DNA of 64,000 bases from Xenoacremonium recifei. Its lineage: Eukaryota; Ascomycota; Sordariomycetes; Hypocreales; Nectriaceae. Below the pieces are notes generated by a model, which was not told where the DNA came from, ran no database searches, and was given only the letters and a program-made list of their open reading frames with translations. A program made the position numbers and the translations under genes. This document shows positions 47,615 through 59,200 of this stretch, in pieces (position 1 is the first letter of the stretch; each line of letters begins with the position of its first letter). The DNA is taken from assembly GCA_012184525.1 (NCBI GenBank), contig WOFQ01000008.1, positions 682,001 through 746,000 on the forward strand. Reading direction: 5' to 3'.

Positions 47615-49010
47615 GTGGCCAGTGGACTGTGTTTGGCTTCTCGACTGCTTTCTCTATCTATCACGACATGTATCACGATTTACAAGCAAAAGAATCTCAC
47701 GACTTATGACGACATGAATCACGGCACACAGAGCGCATGCTGAGCCGCATGCACGCATGCATGGTGGAGTTGGGGAACGAGAGAACGGGAATGCAACGGG
47801 CAAGCGGCGAATCCATCCATGGCAGATCGAGAGATCTCACTCGGCTTGCCAGTGATGTGTCCGAGTCTGCCGTGTGGCCTGTTTCACGCTGTGTTCCCTT
47901 GCATCAGATAGAGCATTGTCTTCCCTGTTGTTGTTTCTCGTCTCTGACAACGTCATTCCAGCCCGTTGCCTTTTCTTCCTTTTTGTTGCTATGCATTTTT
48001 TTTCTTCTTTACGTTTCTGCGCATCAGTGTATTAGGACGCTTAACTAATGAGAAATGAATTAAACGCAGACCGTCGGCGGCACTGAGACACTGGTGTTCC
48101 TCAATCCACCCAAGCTGCCCCCTTTCCTCCATCCAGCCACGATCGGCCAGGAACCTACGGAATCGGCCCCGGCACGTTGCCAACGGCATCGGCCACACGG
48201 TGAACGAGTGGAGAAGAATGCAAGAATGCGGGTGGCCGGGCGGGAGAGCAGCATCTCTCCCTAGATTGTACAAGTAGCTACGGTTGGGCGCGTAGCACCC
48301 TGCGCTATGCATGTGCGATGATGGAAGGCCCCTGGACGCTCGGAAAAGACGGCCTCGAGAGAGGCGATAGGCATGGGTGCGATTGGGTCGGTGTGATAGG
48401 AAGACGGGCCTGGACCTGGACCTGGACCATGGCAGGGTCAGGGTGGATGGCGGGCTCCCTTTTTGCTCTTCTAGTTTCCTTCTCTCCTTCTTTCGTTCTC
48501 GATCTCGGATCTTATACTGATGACGATCATGATGATGACGATGAATTTCTCTTTTGGCTATATAGCTTGGGTAGACACGACTGAATCACGACGACTATGA
48601 TGAACTATGTATTTCGCCAGACGCCCCTCCCCCCCGTTGACACGACAGACAGACACACACACACACATGACATGAAACATGCAGCAAATCCCAGACCGAC
48701 CAATGCATTCTCCCGTAGAGTACTCCGTGCTGACCGACCTTGATTTCGGAGGTTGGGTTGCGGTGGAGCGCCGTGTAAGACAGCTAGCTGATGACATCAT
48801 GACCTCCAGGGGCCTGGTCGATAGCGATGCGATCGCACTACTGAGTCCTTGGCAGGGCGGCAGCAGCATGACAGCGGCACAACAGCGGTCAGTCAGCCTG
48901 TCAGTCCATGATGGCAGATTAGTCAAGCAGGCTGCTGTGCTGGACATTCCAGAACCCTCTTCGAAAGACGATAGAGGTCATCAAACGACGCGGAAGCCAG
49001 ACTCTGCCTC
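47615..49010. other. Convergent intergenic region with simple repeats
   Basis: About 1.4 kb between convergent 3' ends. It contains CTGGAC hexamers (about 48408-48427), GATGAC-type repeats (about 48520-48545) and an AC dinucleotide run (48651-48668). No coding frame with a recognisable protein. Confidence 0.5.
48651..48668. repeat. (AC)n microsatellite
   Basis: Dinucleotide run of eight to nine AC units in the CLF1 3' flank. Seen directly. Confidence 0.85.
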
Positions 49011-51041
49011 TCACGCCCCCGATAGGTCGCCGCCCGTCTTCTGCTTCCACTGCTGCGCCAGCGCCATCACATTGGACAGCTTCTGGGTCTGCTGGTCGTC
49101 GGCCGGGAAGATGTAGTCGACAAACTCCTCGTACGTGTCGTCGTCGAGCTTGCGGCGGCGCTTGGTCTTGCGCGGCATCTGGCGCTGCACGGCGGCCACG
49201 TCCTCGGCGGTGCCGTGGGAGCGCTCGAACGAGAGCCAGGCGTTGAGCAGAGACACGCGCTCCTCCTTGAGGTCCTTGTCGCGCATGCTCTTGTGGGCGC
49301 GCTCGAAGACCTTGCGGGCGCGGGCCTTGGCCTCGTCGCTGACGAGTTGGTTCTCGGCCTCTTCCTCTTCCTCGTCGTCCTCGGGGATGTTGATCTCGAA
49401 GTGCGCATAGCTGATCCAGACCTTGACGTGGTCCGTCTTCTCCAGTAGCCGCTCGTAGAGTTCGCGTGTGCGCTCGTATTCGCCCTCTTCTTCCTCAAAG
49501 TCGATGTACGCCTTCCAGAGCAGCTCCGGCATGTCGAGGACGGGCTGCTGTACAGCTAGCTCGAAGATGGCGCGGGCGCGCTCGAGGTCATCGAGACCAC
49601 GCTCAAGCTCTGCAAACTTGATCCATGTCTGGCAATTGGCTGGGTTGTATTCGACGTGTTTCTCGTAGAGAATGCGACAGCGCACAAACTCAAACAACTT
49701 CCGCTCCAGGTCGATATAGCCGTTAAAGAGCTTGTCTTTGGGACACATGCCAATCGCTCGACCGAGGAGCTTTCGCGCAGCTGAGAGTTCGCCTTGTCGA
49801 ATCTCAAACTGCGCTGCCAAGAGCCAGATCTTGGCGAACGTGAAGCTTTTGTGCGGTATCAACCCAAGACAAGTCGTGTATATCTGTCGCGTCCGCTCGA
49901 TGTCCTGTCCTACTGTCTCCTCCCAGATGGCGTAGAATATCCAAAGATAAATATACCTGCGCCAGTGTCGCTTCTCCTGCGTAGGGGGAACTTGCGCAAC
50001 AGCCCGCTCGTAGACATCTCGAATGCGGTCAACATCCCGTGAAGTCTCTTCCAACGCAGCATAGTCGAACCAGGCATCGTAATTCTTTGGGTTTTCTCGA
50101 ACCTGATCCTCGTAGTACACTCTCCGCTTGGACAGGACTACATCCTCGACTCCGTCCTGATCACCAAATTGCTTCTCAAAGGTTGTATAAACCTTGTGAA
50201 GAATCATCGATTTCGACCGGGGAAGGCGGTCCAGGGCGTATTTGTAGATTGCGCGTGCTCTTTCGTACTCCTTCAACTTGGCCTCGAATCGAGCGTATGC
50301 GATGAACAGCTTCTCGTCGACGAATTCTTCACCCAAAGCCTCGACTGCATCCCCAAATACCTCGCGGACCAAGTCGCTGGTCCCAAACTCTTCCTCAAAC
50401 TTAGCCCACTTGATCCAGTTTCGAGGCTCTGGGTGAATCATGGTAAACGTCCGAAAGATCTCTCGCGCCCTGTCGAACTCGCCGTACCGTTTCTCGAGCT
50501 TGATGTACGCACTCCACGCTGCTTCGTCTGGTCGCCACTGCATCCATCGGTCAAAGACTTGTCGCGTCCCGGGAATATTGCCCAGCATCTCCTCCATGTA
50601 CACATATTTGTACCACAGTTTGTCCACCCGCGGAAGTCGCGAAACGGCGCGGTCGAGGAGATTGCGCGCATGATTGATATTTCGAGATTTCATCTCCGAC
50701 TCGATGTAGCGAGTCCAGAGAACGACGGAATTGGGGTGGACATCCAGGGCTCGTTCGAAGATGGACCGCGCACGCGCAAACTCCTTCTGTTCCAGCTCCC
50801 ACGCCGCATATCGCGTCCAGTTGTTGAGATTGACCCGGTTGCGCCTCACATAATCTTCAAACTCCTTGCGCTTTCGTCCCTGATACTCGTGAAGCTCTTC
50901 GAGATCGGCAAATCGCTGAGTCGGGGCCTTGAGCTGGACCTCTTGTCGGTCAACAGCCTCTCGGAGGAGCTGTTCTGCGCTGATCTGCACCGGCGCAGCC
51001 GCCTTATTCTTGACCCTTGGCGGGCCTCTTGACGACTCCAT
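49011..51041 (-). CDS. CLF1: Pre-mRNA-splicing factor CLF1 (Crooked-neck / Syf3)
   Basis: Scaffold of the Prp19-associated (NineTeen) complex, needed for spliceosome assembly and activation in the nucleus. Intronless, 676 aa, the normal size. The start MESSRGPPRVKNKAAAPVQI is the conserved Clf1 N-terminus; an in-frame ATG 46 codons upstream adds only low-complexity sequence in the promoter. The protein is almost entirely HAT (half-TPR) repeats. Examples are WTRYAAWELEQKEFARARSI, WTRYIESEMKSRNINHARNL and WIKWAKFEEEFGTSDLVREV. An acidic loop (EDDEEEEEAE) lies near 585-595, and a basic, probable nuclear-localisation stretch (PRKTKRRRKLDDD) near 633. The gene is head to head with PRP31, 281 bases apart. 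Confidence 0.96.
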   Translation of the reverse strand: MESSRGPPRVKNKAAAPVQISAEQLLREAVDRQEVQLKAPTQRFADLEELHEYQGRKRKEFEDYVRRNRVNLNNWTRYAAWELEQKEFARARSIFERALDVHPNSVVLWTRYIESEMKSRNINHARNLLDRAVSRLPRVDKLWYKYVYMEEMLGNIPGTRQVFDRWMQWRPDEAAWSAYIKLEKRYGEFDRAREIFRTFTMIHPEPRNWIKWAKFEEEFGTSDLVREVFGDAVEALGEEFVDEKLFIAYARFEAKLKEYERARAIYKYALDRLPRSKSMILHKVYTTFEKQFGDQDGVEDVVLSKRRVYYEDQVRENPKNYDAWFDYAALEETSRDVDRIRDVYERAVAQVPPTQEKRHWRRYIYLWIFYAIWEETVGQDIERTRQIYTTCLGLIPHKSFTFAKIWLLAAQFEIRQGELSAARKLLGRAIGMCPKDKLFNGYIDLERKLFEFVRCRILYEKHVEYNPANCQTWIKFAELERGLDDLERARAIFELAVQQPVLDMPELLWKAYIDFEEEEGEYERTRELYERLLEKTDHVKVWISYAHFEINIPEDDEEEEEAENQLVSDEAKARARKVFERAHKSMRDKDLKEERVSLLNAWLSFERSHGTAEDVAAVQRQMPRKTKRRRKLDDDTYEEFVDYIFPADDQQTQKLSNVMALAQQWKQKTGGDLSGA

Positions 51042-51322
51042 GGCGGCCAGGTCCTGGAAGGAAGGATGTCGTGGGAAGGAAGACGAGGACTCGTGTCCGG
51101 TGATGGAGGACGTGAGGCGCGATGTCCAGGCAAGGCTTGGAAAATTGGATGGTAGTGGCTTATCAGCGATAAGACGCACGGACCATTATTTTTAGGTTGG
51201 CGGGTGGCGTCCTTCAGCCTTGTAGCCTAACAAATAAATATTAAACGTCGTCTCCAACTTCGCGCGCCGCAGGAACTCAACCTCCTAAACCTCCTCACGC
51301 ATTACGCGCATCCTGTGCCATC
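51042..51322. promoter_or_regulatory. Shared divergent promoter of CLF1 and PRP31
   Basis: 281 bases between the two start codons of spliceosomal factors transcribed away from each other. An AT-rich core, AACAAATAAATATTAAAC, lies near the middle (about 51228-51245). Shared control is inference from the short spacing. Confidence 0.5.
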
Positions 51323-53203
51323 ATGTCCACCGTTGCGGACGATCTTCTCAATGACTTCGGCAGCTCGGGCGACGAGGCCGAGGACGTCGAGAACGATGGT
51401 CTCGTCCGGGAGGATGAAGCGAACGGCGACCGCGATGCCATGGACCTGGATGGCGAAGCTGACAAAGCCGACGAAGAGGCCGACAACGATATTGTCGATC
51501 GCGAAGATGCCGAAGCTACCAAGGCCAAGGTCGAGAGGATGCAGCTGAGCACAGTCAAAGACGTGCGCAACGTGGCCAGCTTGATGCAGACGCTGGAACC
51601 CATTCTAGAGGTCAGTAACCCACCACCGCTCGACCGTCGTGCTGTAATGGACGATTCGTTTACATCTGCTTGTTCGAGAGACAGACCTGACATGTTGGTT
51701 CGGACGCTACAGAAAATTTCCCTTTATCGAGCCGAATCTGCGACTTCAACGACAAATCTCGGCAATATCGAAGACCACCCCGAGTACCACCTGCTGACGC
51801 AGTCGAATAGCCTGTCTACAATGATTGACGGCGAAGTCGTGCTGGTGCACAAGTTTATACGAGACCACTACTCAACGCGCTTCCCCGAACTGGAGCGACT
51901 GGTCACTACTCCTTTGGAGTATGCGAAAGTTGTAGCCATCCTGGGAAACGGCCCCATGGACTCGGAATCTATCAAAAAGCTGCAAACATCTACCGAAAAT
52001 CCCTTGGGAGTGAGCCTGAAGTCTGTTCTAGACGGTCCATCTCTTATGATTGTGACCGTAGAGGCGACGACGTCAAAGGGACACGAGCTCACATCTGATG
52101 AACTGCAACGGGTTGTACAAGCATGCGAGATGGTCATCGCGCTGAACAAGGCAAAGCAGACTTTGACGGAATATGTTCAATCACGAATGAACATCTTTGC
52201 GCCAAACCTAACAGCCCTCATCGGCTCGCTCACCGCGGCACAGCTCCTAAACGCTGCTGGTGGTTTGACGGGTCTTTCGAAGACGCCAGCCTGCAACCTT
52301 CCTTCATGGGGCTCCAAAAAGAAGCAAGCGGGTTTGGCAACAAATATTGGCGTGCGGCAGCAAGGGTTTCTCTACAACTCAGAGATGATTCGTGGGATCC
52401 CGAACGACCTGAAGAAGCAAGCCATGAGGATCGTCTCGGCCAAGCTGGTGCTGGCAGCACGTGTCGACCGCATCCACTCCAGCCCGGACGGTTCTACGGG
52501 AGAAGAGCTGAAGTCTGCCTGTTTAGAACGGTTGGAGAAGCTCACTGAACCGCCGCCCAATAAAGGCGGTCGAGCACTACCCGTCCCCGACGATAAGCCG
52601 GCCAGAAAACGTGGTGGACGCAGAGCCCGCAAGGCAAAGGAGGCTTTGGCCATGACGGACCTGCGCAAGGCTCAGAACAGGATGGCATTTGGTAAGGAGG
52701 AGAAGGAGGTCGGCTACGGTACAGGCGAGTCAACGGTTGGGATGGGCATGATTGGGGCAGCCAACGATGGCCGGATCCGAGGCATCCAGGTCGACCAGCG
52801 AACGCGAGCGAAGCTCAGCGCCAAGAACAAGGGCTGGGGAGGCGCCAGCACGATGGGCGGTATGGCGTCGTCTATCGGCGGGTTTGGTCAAACGTCCAAC
52901 ATCGATCTTCGCGGCAAGGGCCTCCGAACTTCTGGCGTGGGAAGCACCATTGGCTCAGCGACAGGCACAGCGTCTTCATTGGCTTTCACGCCGGTTCAGG
53001 GGCTGGAATTGGTCGACCCCAAGGTCCAGGCTGAGCTCAGCAAGAAGCGCAAGGCCGAGGAAGATAGGTGGTTCAAGGGTGGTACGTTTACTCAAGTCGG
53101 AGGATCAGCGCCGGCTGGGTTCAAGGTCCCGGATCTGCCGTCGGCCAAGCGAGTCGATACCGGCGCAACAAAAATGGGACCGCCGGCGATTCCTAAGAAA
53201 TAG
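51323..53203 (+). CDS. PRP31: U4/U6 snRNP splicing factor PRP31
   Basis: Binds the U4 snRNA 5' stem-loop with Snu13 and holds the U4/U6-U5 tri-snRNP together. Exons: 51323-51610 and 51713-53203, 592 aa. The intron is 102 nt with donor GTCAGT and acceptor CTACAG. It contains no in-frame stop, so an unspliced read-through of 626 aa is possible. I split it because removal joins LEPILE to KISLYRAESATS, as in other Prp31 proteins. Acidic N-terminus. Nop-domain landmarks are NIEDHPEYHLLTQSN, DGEIVLVHKFIRDHYS (here DGEVVLVHKFIRDHYS), PLEYAKVVAILGNGPMD, and QQGFLYNSEMIRGIPND with KLVLAARVD. The C-terminal Prp31 domain includes KPARKRGGRRARK and DLRKAQNRMAFGKEE. The ending GPPAIPKK is typical. Confidence 0.94.
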   Translation: MSTVADDLLNDFGSSGDEAEDVENDGLVREDEANGDRDAMDLDGEADKADEEADNDIVDREDAEATKAKVERMQLSTVKDVRNVASLMQTLEPILEVSNPPPLDRRAVMDDSFTSACSRDRPDMLVRTLQKISLYRAESATSTTNLGNIEDHPEYHLLTQSNSLSTMIDGEVVLVHKFIRDHYSTRFPELERLVTTPLEYAKVVAILGNGPMDSESIKKLQTSTENPLGVSLKSVLDGPSLMIVTVEATTSKGHELTSDELQRVVQACEMVIALNKAKQTLTEYVQSRMNIFAPNLTALIGSLTAAQLLNAAGGLTGLSKTPACNLPSWGSKKKQAGLATNIGVRQQGFLYNSEMIRGIPNDLKKQAMRIVSAKLVLAARVDRIHSSPDGSTGEELKSACLERLEKLTEPPPNKGGRALPVPDDKPARKRGGRRARKAKEALAMTDLRKAQNRMAFGKEEKEVGYGTGESTVGMGMIGAANDGRIRGIQVDQRTRAKLSAKNKGWGGASTMGGMASSIGGFGQTSNIDLRGKGLRTSGVGSTIGSATGTASSLAFTPVQGLELVDPKVQAELSKKRKAEEDRWFKGGTFTQVGGSAPAGFKVPDLPSAKRVDTGATKMGPPAIPKK

Positions 53204-56200
53204 CATGTGTTGGCAGGATGGGAAAGACACATGGGAATTTGTGCGTTGCACGGGACAGGGTCCGTCGGACAGGGTGGTGGCTCTGCATTTCTTGGCGAAC
53301 ACGGCGTTGAGGATGGAAGATGTAAATGTATTAGTGATGTTCGGATGGGGATCTATCATAGGGATTGGCTTCTTTCCTTCGAGATCGACAATAATTTGCG
53401 TCAACTGACAGTGAGTTGTCAGATCTCAGGAGCCCATGGCTGACAAGAGACGATTGGCAGTCATTAATAGATCAGTAAGCAAAACCCTCACCGCTACGTC
53501 TAGTGCAGTTCGATGTCTCGTCCTATCGAGATGCTTTACACCGGAAGCAAATCAAAGACGGTCTTGCATCCCAAGTCAGGGGGGAGGGCGGCCATCGGCG
53601 ATGCGATCACTAAATCGACGATGGATACAAAGAAACGGGTAACTGAGACGTTGCTCGGTGTAGTAGGGTAAGCACCCCTTGTTAGTCCATGGTGTCTTGT
53701 CTCTACGACTACAACCACCCCGCTGAAGGCCTCCCGAGTTCGATGCATTCTGTTGTCTCAGTCTATAAGTTGAAAGACTGCAAGGAGTAAAAACGAAGTA
53801 GCTCGTGACGTTTGGGACGGGATATAAGGCAAGGTACCCAGGAAGCGGGGTCTCTGATGAGGTGCCTTGCCTTAGCCTCTAACGCTGCAGGGCTCATCCG
53901 AAACCGAAATCTGAGAAGTCGGTTTATTTTCCCCTTTCTCTCATCACGCCTTACATTGTAACCGCCCGGCCAACCCGAAGACATCCCAGTAAACAAAGCT
54001 GCACAACTAATGCCCTCGAGCATAACCTCTAGATTCATATCAATAAATGTGTCCTACTCCAAGGTCAGGAGTATTGTGGCTCTACCCAATCTTCCCATGA
54101 TAATGCTCCAAGAGCCCAACCCAATAGAATACGCCACTCTTGCTCGTATGAGAGACAAAGGTTCATCATAAGCCCAAAATGTCCTCTGAGTCTATTTCGC
54201 AGAGAGAAATGCAACGAAGCGCACAACATGGGGACTTCCACCCATTTTGCAGCACAACGCAATACCCTATACCCACCCCAACGAACATTCTATCCAAGAA
54301 CCGTATGGATTCGTACTTACAGATGACTTACCTATAGCAAGGGGAAGTGCATCGAGGGCCATTCATGTCTCTCATTGTTTGGTGGTATATGAATTATCTT
54401 CATCGATCTCAAAGTTCAAGTCAATCTTGCTATTAGAGATACAATGAAAGGGAATCATTTACAAGCCCCCTCAATAATCTACTATTAAATGCAACAGTCG
54501 GACTCTGACCAATTACTGCACAGGAGTTTACTGTAGCTGGTGATATAGTGGCACAGCAACGTCCGCCCCCAATAGTACTAGAATAGCAAAGCTAAGGTAG
54601 TGCACTGCACTTTGCTAAACTAGTCCAAGAGAACGGGTATGATATGACGTCGACGTGACAATGGACTGCAGTCAAGGCACCGGACAAGGGCATCAAGCGA
54701 GGAGACGAAAAAGAAATGAAGGCCTGTGGAGAACTTCAAGGGAAGAGAGATGCAACTCATCGCGAAGTGTTCCGTCTGGTTACCGGGACAGACGCTCGAA
54801 AGAGCGGCATCCCAGGCCCAGGCTGACGGGATGGCCGTGCAAGGGGAGGCGGGAGATTGACAGCGCCTGGGAACAGGAGCGAGAGGAAATGGAGCAGGAT
54901 GATCATGGCCCCTGACCTGAAAGGGAAGACGCCAAATGAGGATTGGCCAACGAAGAGCCCGACGTGAAAGGCATGCACACACTTGAACTCTCGACCAGCA
55001 GTGAGCCATTTGCTGGTCGGTCCCATGGAGAGTCCATCCCGGGTGGGCTTCCGCTGCCGGGAGGGCAGGCACCACATGAGAAAAAGTTCTTTCAGGGTCC
55101 GCTGACGGTCTTGAGTGGAGGAGGCGTGAACCGCGAAGCGCCGGACTGGCGATAGCTTGGGCGGAGAGACCGTGCATGAGGCATCGTTCTTCATCGAGGT
55201 GGGATCGCGTCGCAGCGCCGGGAACCAAGTACGCATCATGATGGCTCCGTGATGAGCGTCGTCTGATAGCAGAATATCGATATCCAGGGTGCGCCCATCT
55301 CGGCCGGACGAGCCCCTCCGGGAAGGGTCCTGGTGCCTGACAATCTATGTCCAGATTTGCCGAGGTGAGTCGAGTTTCCCGTTCGACAGGAAACGGGTGG
55401 ATGGAGGGGGGGAAGGCGATGGCTGCTGGTTGGACAGAGCTTCAAAGGTTTTGGGGCCTTCGGGTGCTTTCTCTGGGGCAATGGGCTGTGGTTGTGTGTA
55501 AGATGGATGGTCGGAGGAGGAGAGAGGGTCGTACTCCGGACGGATACACAGATGGATGGATGGGTGGATCAGGGACGTTGGGAAGAGAAGAGGGGACCAA
55601 GGCCAGTCAGCCACACTTCTTTCCATGACTTCCATTCCGGCGTGCTGAGTGGACGGGACGCATGAGGCTTGAGGTTGAGGTTGTGGTTGTGGTGTGTAGC
55701 GAGAACGCCAGTCGAGGAGCGAGCTGGAGCTGGAGCTGGAGCGGGCCACAGGGGCAATCATCCGTCATCACCGCCCCGGGCACTGGCGCCGGCGCTGGCA
55801 CTGGCACTGGCACTTCCAGTTCCAGGGTCCTCCAACTGGAGACTCAGACTCAGACTCAGACTCCGAGGGTTCACAGTGGAGCGAAGAAGCGAGCCCGCCC
55901 CGGCTCCCGTCGCTCATCCTGCACGGCCCCAGACCAGGGCCAGGACCAGGACCAGCCCAAGGGTCCGGCCGGCCTGACACTACAGAGTGCCACAGAGGAG
56001 ACTCCTCCCAGCCGATCCCCCAGCAAAAGCCCAGATCTTGAGCCGTGGGCGCTCAGTCGATCGCTCGTCCAGAACCTCGATCGCACCGAGATTCTGTCCC
56101 GCGATAAGTCCTTCGATCGCCCCCCCTCGAAGCCATGCCCTGCCATGCCCTGCCCTGCGATGACCCTGCGATTCTCAGCAAGGAAACCAAGGCCCTAACG

Positions 56201-59200
56201 TGCTCGCTGCCTTGCTTCTATCGAGAAAACTAGGAAAATTCTTCGTTCTGCAATCCACTTACATCGCGATGCCCCTGGACTAGGTCGACCTCGGGCTCAC
56301 TGTCTTGGGTCAGCATCGAAACACGTCGTCAACGGCCCACCCCCCGTGCCTCCCAACCCGAGCAACCAAGGCGCCCGCCAGGTTAGGTCAGGGTAGGTAG
56401 GGTAGCAAGGAGGGAGGGGAGGGGAGGGTACCGTGCCTGGATATGGGGTCGGCAACAAGGCACAGTAGTCTGTGTCTTGCAGCAAGCCGTGTTGCTTCGC
56501 GGCCTCCCATGGCGTTGGCGTTGCAACCTGCGTTGCGAGAGGCGTGTGCTGCAGAAACGGCGTCCGGCGCTACATAGGCATTGCGCATACCACTTGAACA
56601 GGACTCCGAGATTACGGAGTCGTTGCTTTGCAGTAGGTAGTTGAAGTAAGTACCAATTTGGATGGGCGGAAATCTTGATAGCAAAAGTCAGGGACCGAGA
56701 TGCGGACGGGGCAAGATACCCGGGCAAGCCAGATGGATGCATCCGTATCTGTACGTCCCTAGATAGAACATCAGCCGACATCTCTAGGTAGCTTATCAGA
56801 GACTAAGCTTCATCTTACTGTTTGCTGCACTCCTCCAAGCATCCTGGCGTTTTTGACATGCTAACCCCTCATTTTCTCCGCTTCCCTCAACTTCCCAAGG
56901 TTACAGACGTCGACGCCGGCAGTAGCAGTGACGGGAAGGATTTCCGGTCAGCATGGAGCCTTCACCGACACAACAAACAGAACTTCTGCCTCTGAGCATC
57001 AGAAACTCGGGCTTATGTGCGTACCCTACGGTGCTGGCCGTCCTATGGTGGTCTTATCTCTTTGTTATTTTTACCCAACCCAGACGAAAGGATGCTGATA
57101 GATATGCTGGAAACGGTCACGTCCATCCCTCCGCCCTATCGCGCGTACCTGTACGGAGTACCCCTCCTTGGGGCCGGTTCAAGCGCTGCGGTGCGCACGG
57201 CAGTCGCTGGAACAGCTTGTGCAGTAACCAGGTATTAGGTGTTCCCCTCCCGTCGTGGCCAGGGTCCTGGGAGTGTGATACGACGTCGTCATGGCTGCTT
57301 CATAATTTACCACGACCCTGTGAAGTCAGGAGACTTCTCCTCGGGCGGGGGAAGCACAGGCCGGAGCAAAACGACCGCGCCTGGGGGGTCGAGTGTGTGA
57401 GTTCTGAGCACTCGCTAGCGGGTTCGGTCTTCCGAGAAGAGCGACCAAAGTGCATCTCCAGCCCAAAAGCAAGCAGGCGAGGCGAGGCAAGGCGGGGGAA
57501 TCGCCATCCATTGCACCATGGCCTTGTGCAAGAATCGCATCCGGGCGCATCCTGACGGCTTGAAGCACGAGGCTATGTCACTGTGAGGTAGCGCGTAGGC
57601 GTCGCTCTGCCCGTCCGGGTCTGCGTCTCCCCGATTGGGGTATGGTTGACAAGGTTGGCTGAACAGGGCCCTGTCGTCTTGACTTGCAGGCTAGGACTCG
57701 CAAAAGCACCGGGGCCTAACGACATCTTCCCCGCCCCAGCTGGACCAATTCTCGATCTGCCCGATTATTGGCTGGCGAGGTCGGATGTTTCTGCTGGGGG
57801 AGGGCCGCTGGACCCTGTCTTGACCCTCCGACCCTTGGTGTTAGTGTCAAGGGGAGTTTGATGCGTGGAGATCCGCGACTAGCCTCGTCCATTCCCAACT
57901 GAGGTAGCTCCTCACTGCTCTCTGCCTCTCTAGGTCGCCGCTGTGATCATTTTCGACAATGAATGTATGGTTCTGAGGAGCCAGGGAGGACCGAATACAG
58001 CACCTGCACCCTGAAAGATCCCCTGTTTAACCTTTTGCCTATGACGGGGGTGTTTGCTCACGATCGTAAGTCCGGTTCTCGCGAGGGAGGGCCGGGGAGA
58101 AAGTATTGAAGATAATCGACCGAGACAGAACCAAACGATTCTATGAAGCTGTCGCATCAAAGTCTCCGGCGCTGGGGTATTACCAAAGCATGTGTTGTAT
58201 GCCTGCCTTGCTACCAGCGTGGTGTTATGGTCAGAATGCCTGGCTCTGTTAATCTAGGGAGTATAATCATGACATGAACACACGCCTCATTTTCGCGGAG
58301 GGGTCTTGTGGCTCATGCGTGCCCTGTAATGGAGGCAAATTGTCTTTCAGGCACGAATGTCGCCGGAACTTGAAGACGAAGTCCTAGACTGCTCGCAAGC
58401 CAAGCGGGATACAACTTGGGAAGCCTCGTCGGCCAGAGCAAAGAGCCAGCGCAGCCACACACAGCCTCTTCGGCGACGGTGAATGAAGTGCTGATATGGA
58501 CTTGACGTCACCATGGCTTGACGACAAAGATATGTACCAGGGGTCAAAGTCTTAGGTACATACTTGGAGCGGAGAAGGGGTCGACCCGTCATCGTGACGC
58601 CCCAGGGTCTAAGTGAGGATCGAGATTTGGCACCCTCAGGGTCTCCGAGCGTCGAGACCGGCCAAACGAGAGGGACGGAGGGACGGTGCGAGGAGCCTGT
58701 GACGTCTCTCTGGCGACACCGCCAGGCTGGGGACAGTGAGGTGGGAACTGGCGAACTCTGACATAACTCCGGATCCATTCCTGAGGCCGTGAACAGTCGC
58801 AAGAGGCAACGCAAGGCTTTGATGTAGGGCCGACGAGACGGAACTTGTTGGGGGAGTTTCTGGATGCCTCGGTAGGGGACTATGGAAATGCCCGATGCAA
58901 AAGACAGAATGCCATGCGCTGCGGAAGCAACGGGGTTCAGGATCCCGCGTCATGTGCGGCGTTGAGGGATCATGGTTGGAAGAATCCGGGTCGCCATGTT
59001 GTACTGTACATACTGTACATATGTGAGGACGACGGCTGGTGAAGCCTTATCTGGGGCCGACGGTGCGGCCAAGGTGAAGTGTCAAGCCACAATGAGGTGC
59101 AGGTCTGTTGGAGGCGAAGAGGTGCAGTCTGGCACCGCTGACGCTGACGCTGTGGCAGGCCGGGCCAGGGACAGGGGACGGCGTGAGTGGAGACAGGGCC

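Noticed and set aside
50169..51032. 287-codon frame antisense to CLF1
   Set aside because: Shadow of the conserved HAT-repeat coding sequence.
54620..55228. 202-codon minus-strand frame
   Set aside because: Competes with a second long frame at 54757-55239 on the same strand; no recognisable features and Ser/Arg/Pro/Leu-skewed composition.
55662..56198. 178-codon frame with dipeptide repeats
   Set aside because: Openness is explained by 6-base tandem arrays, which cannot create stops once in frame; no sensible flanks.
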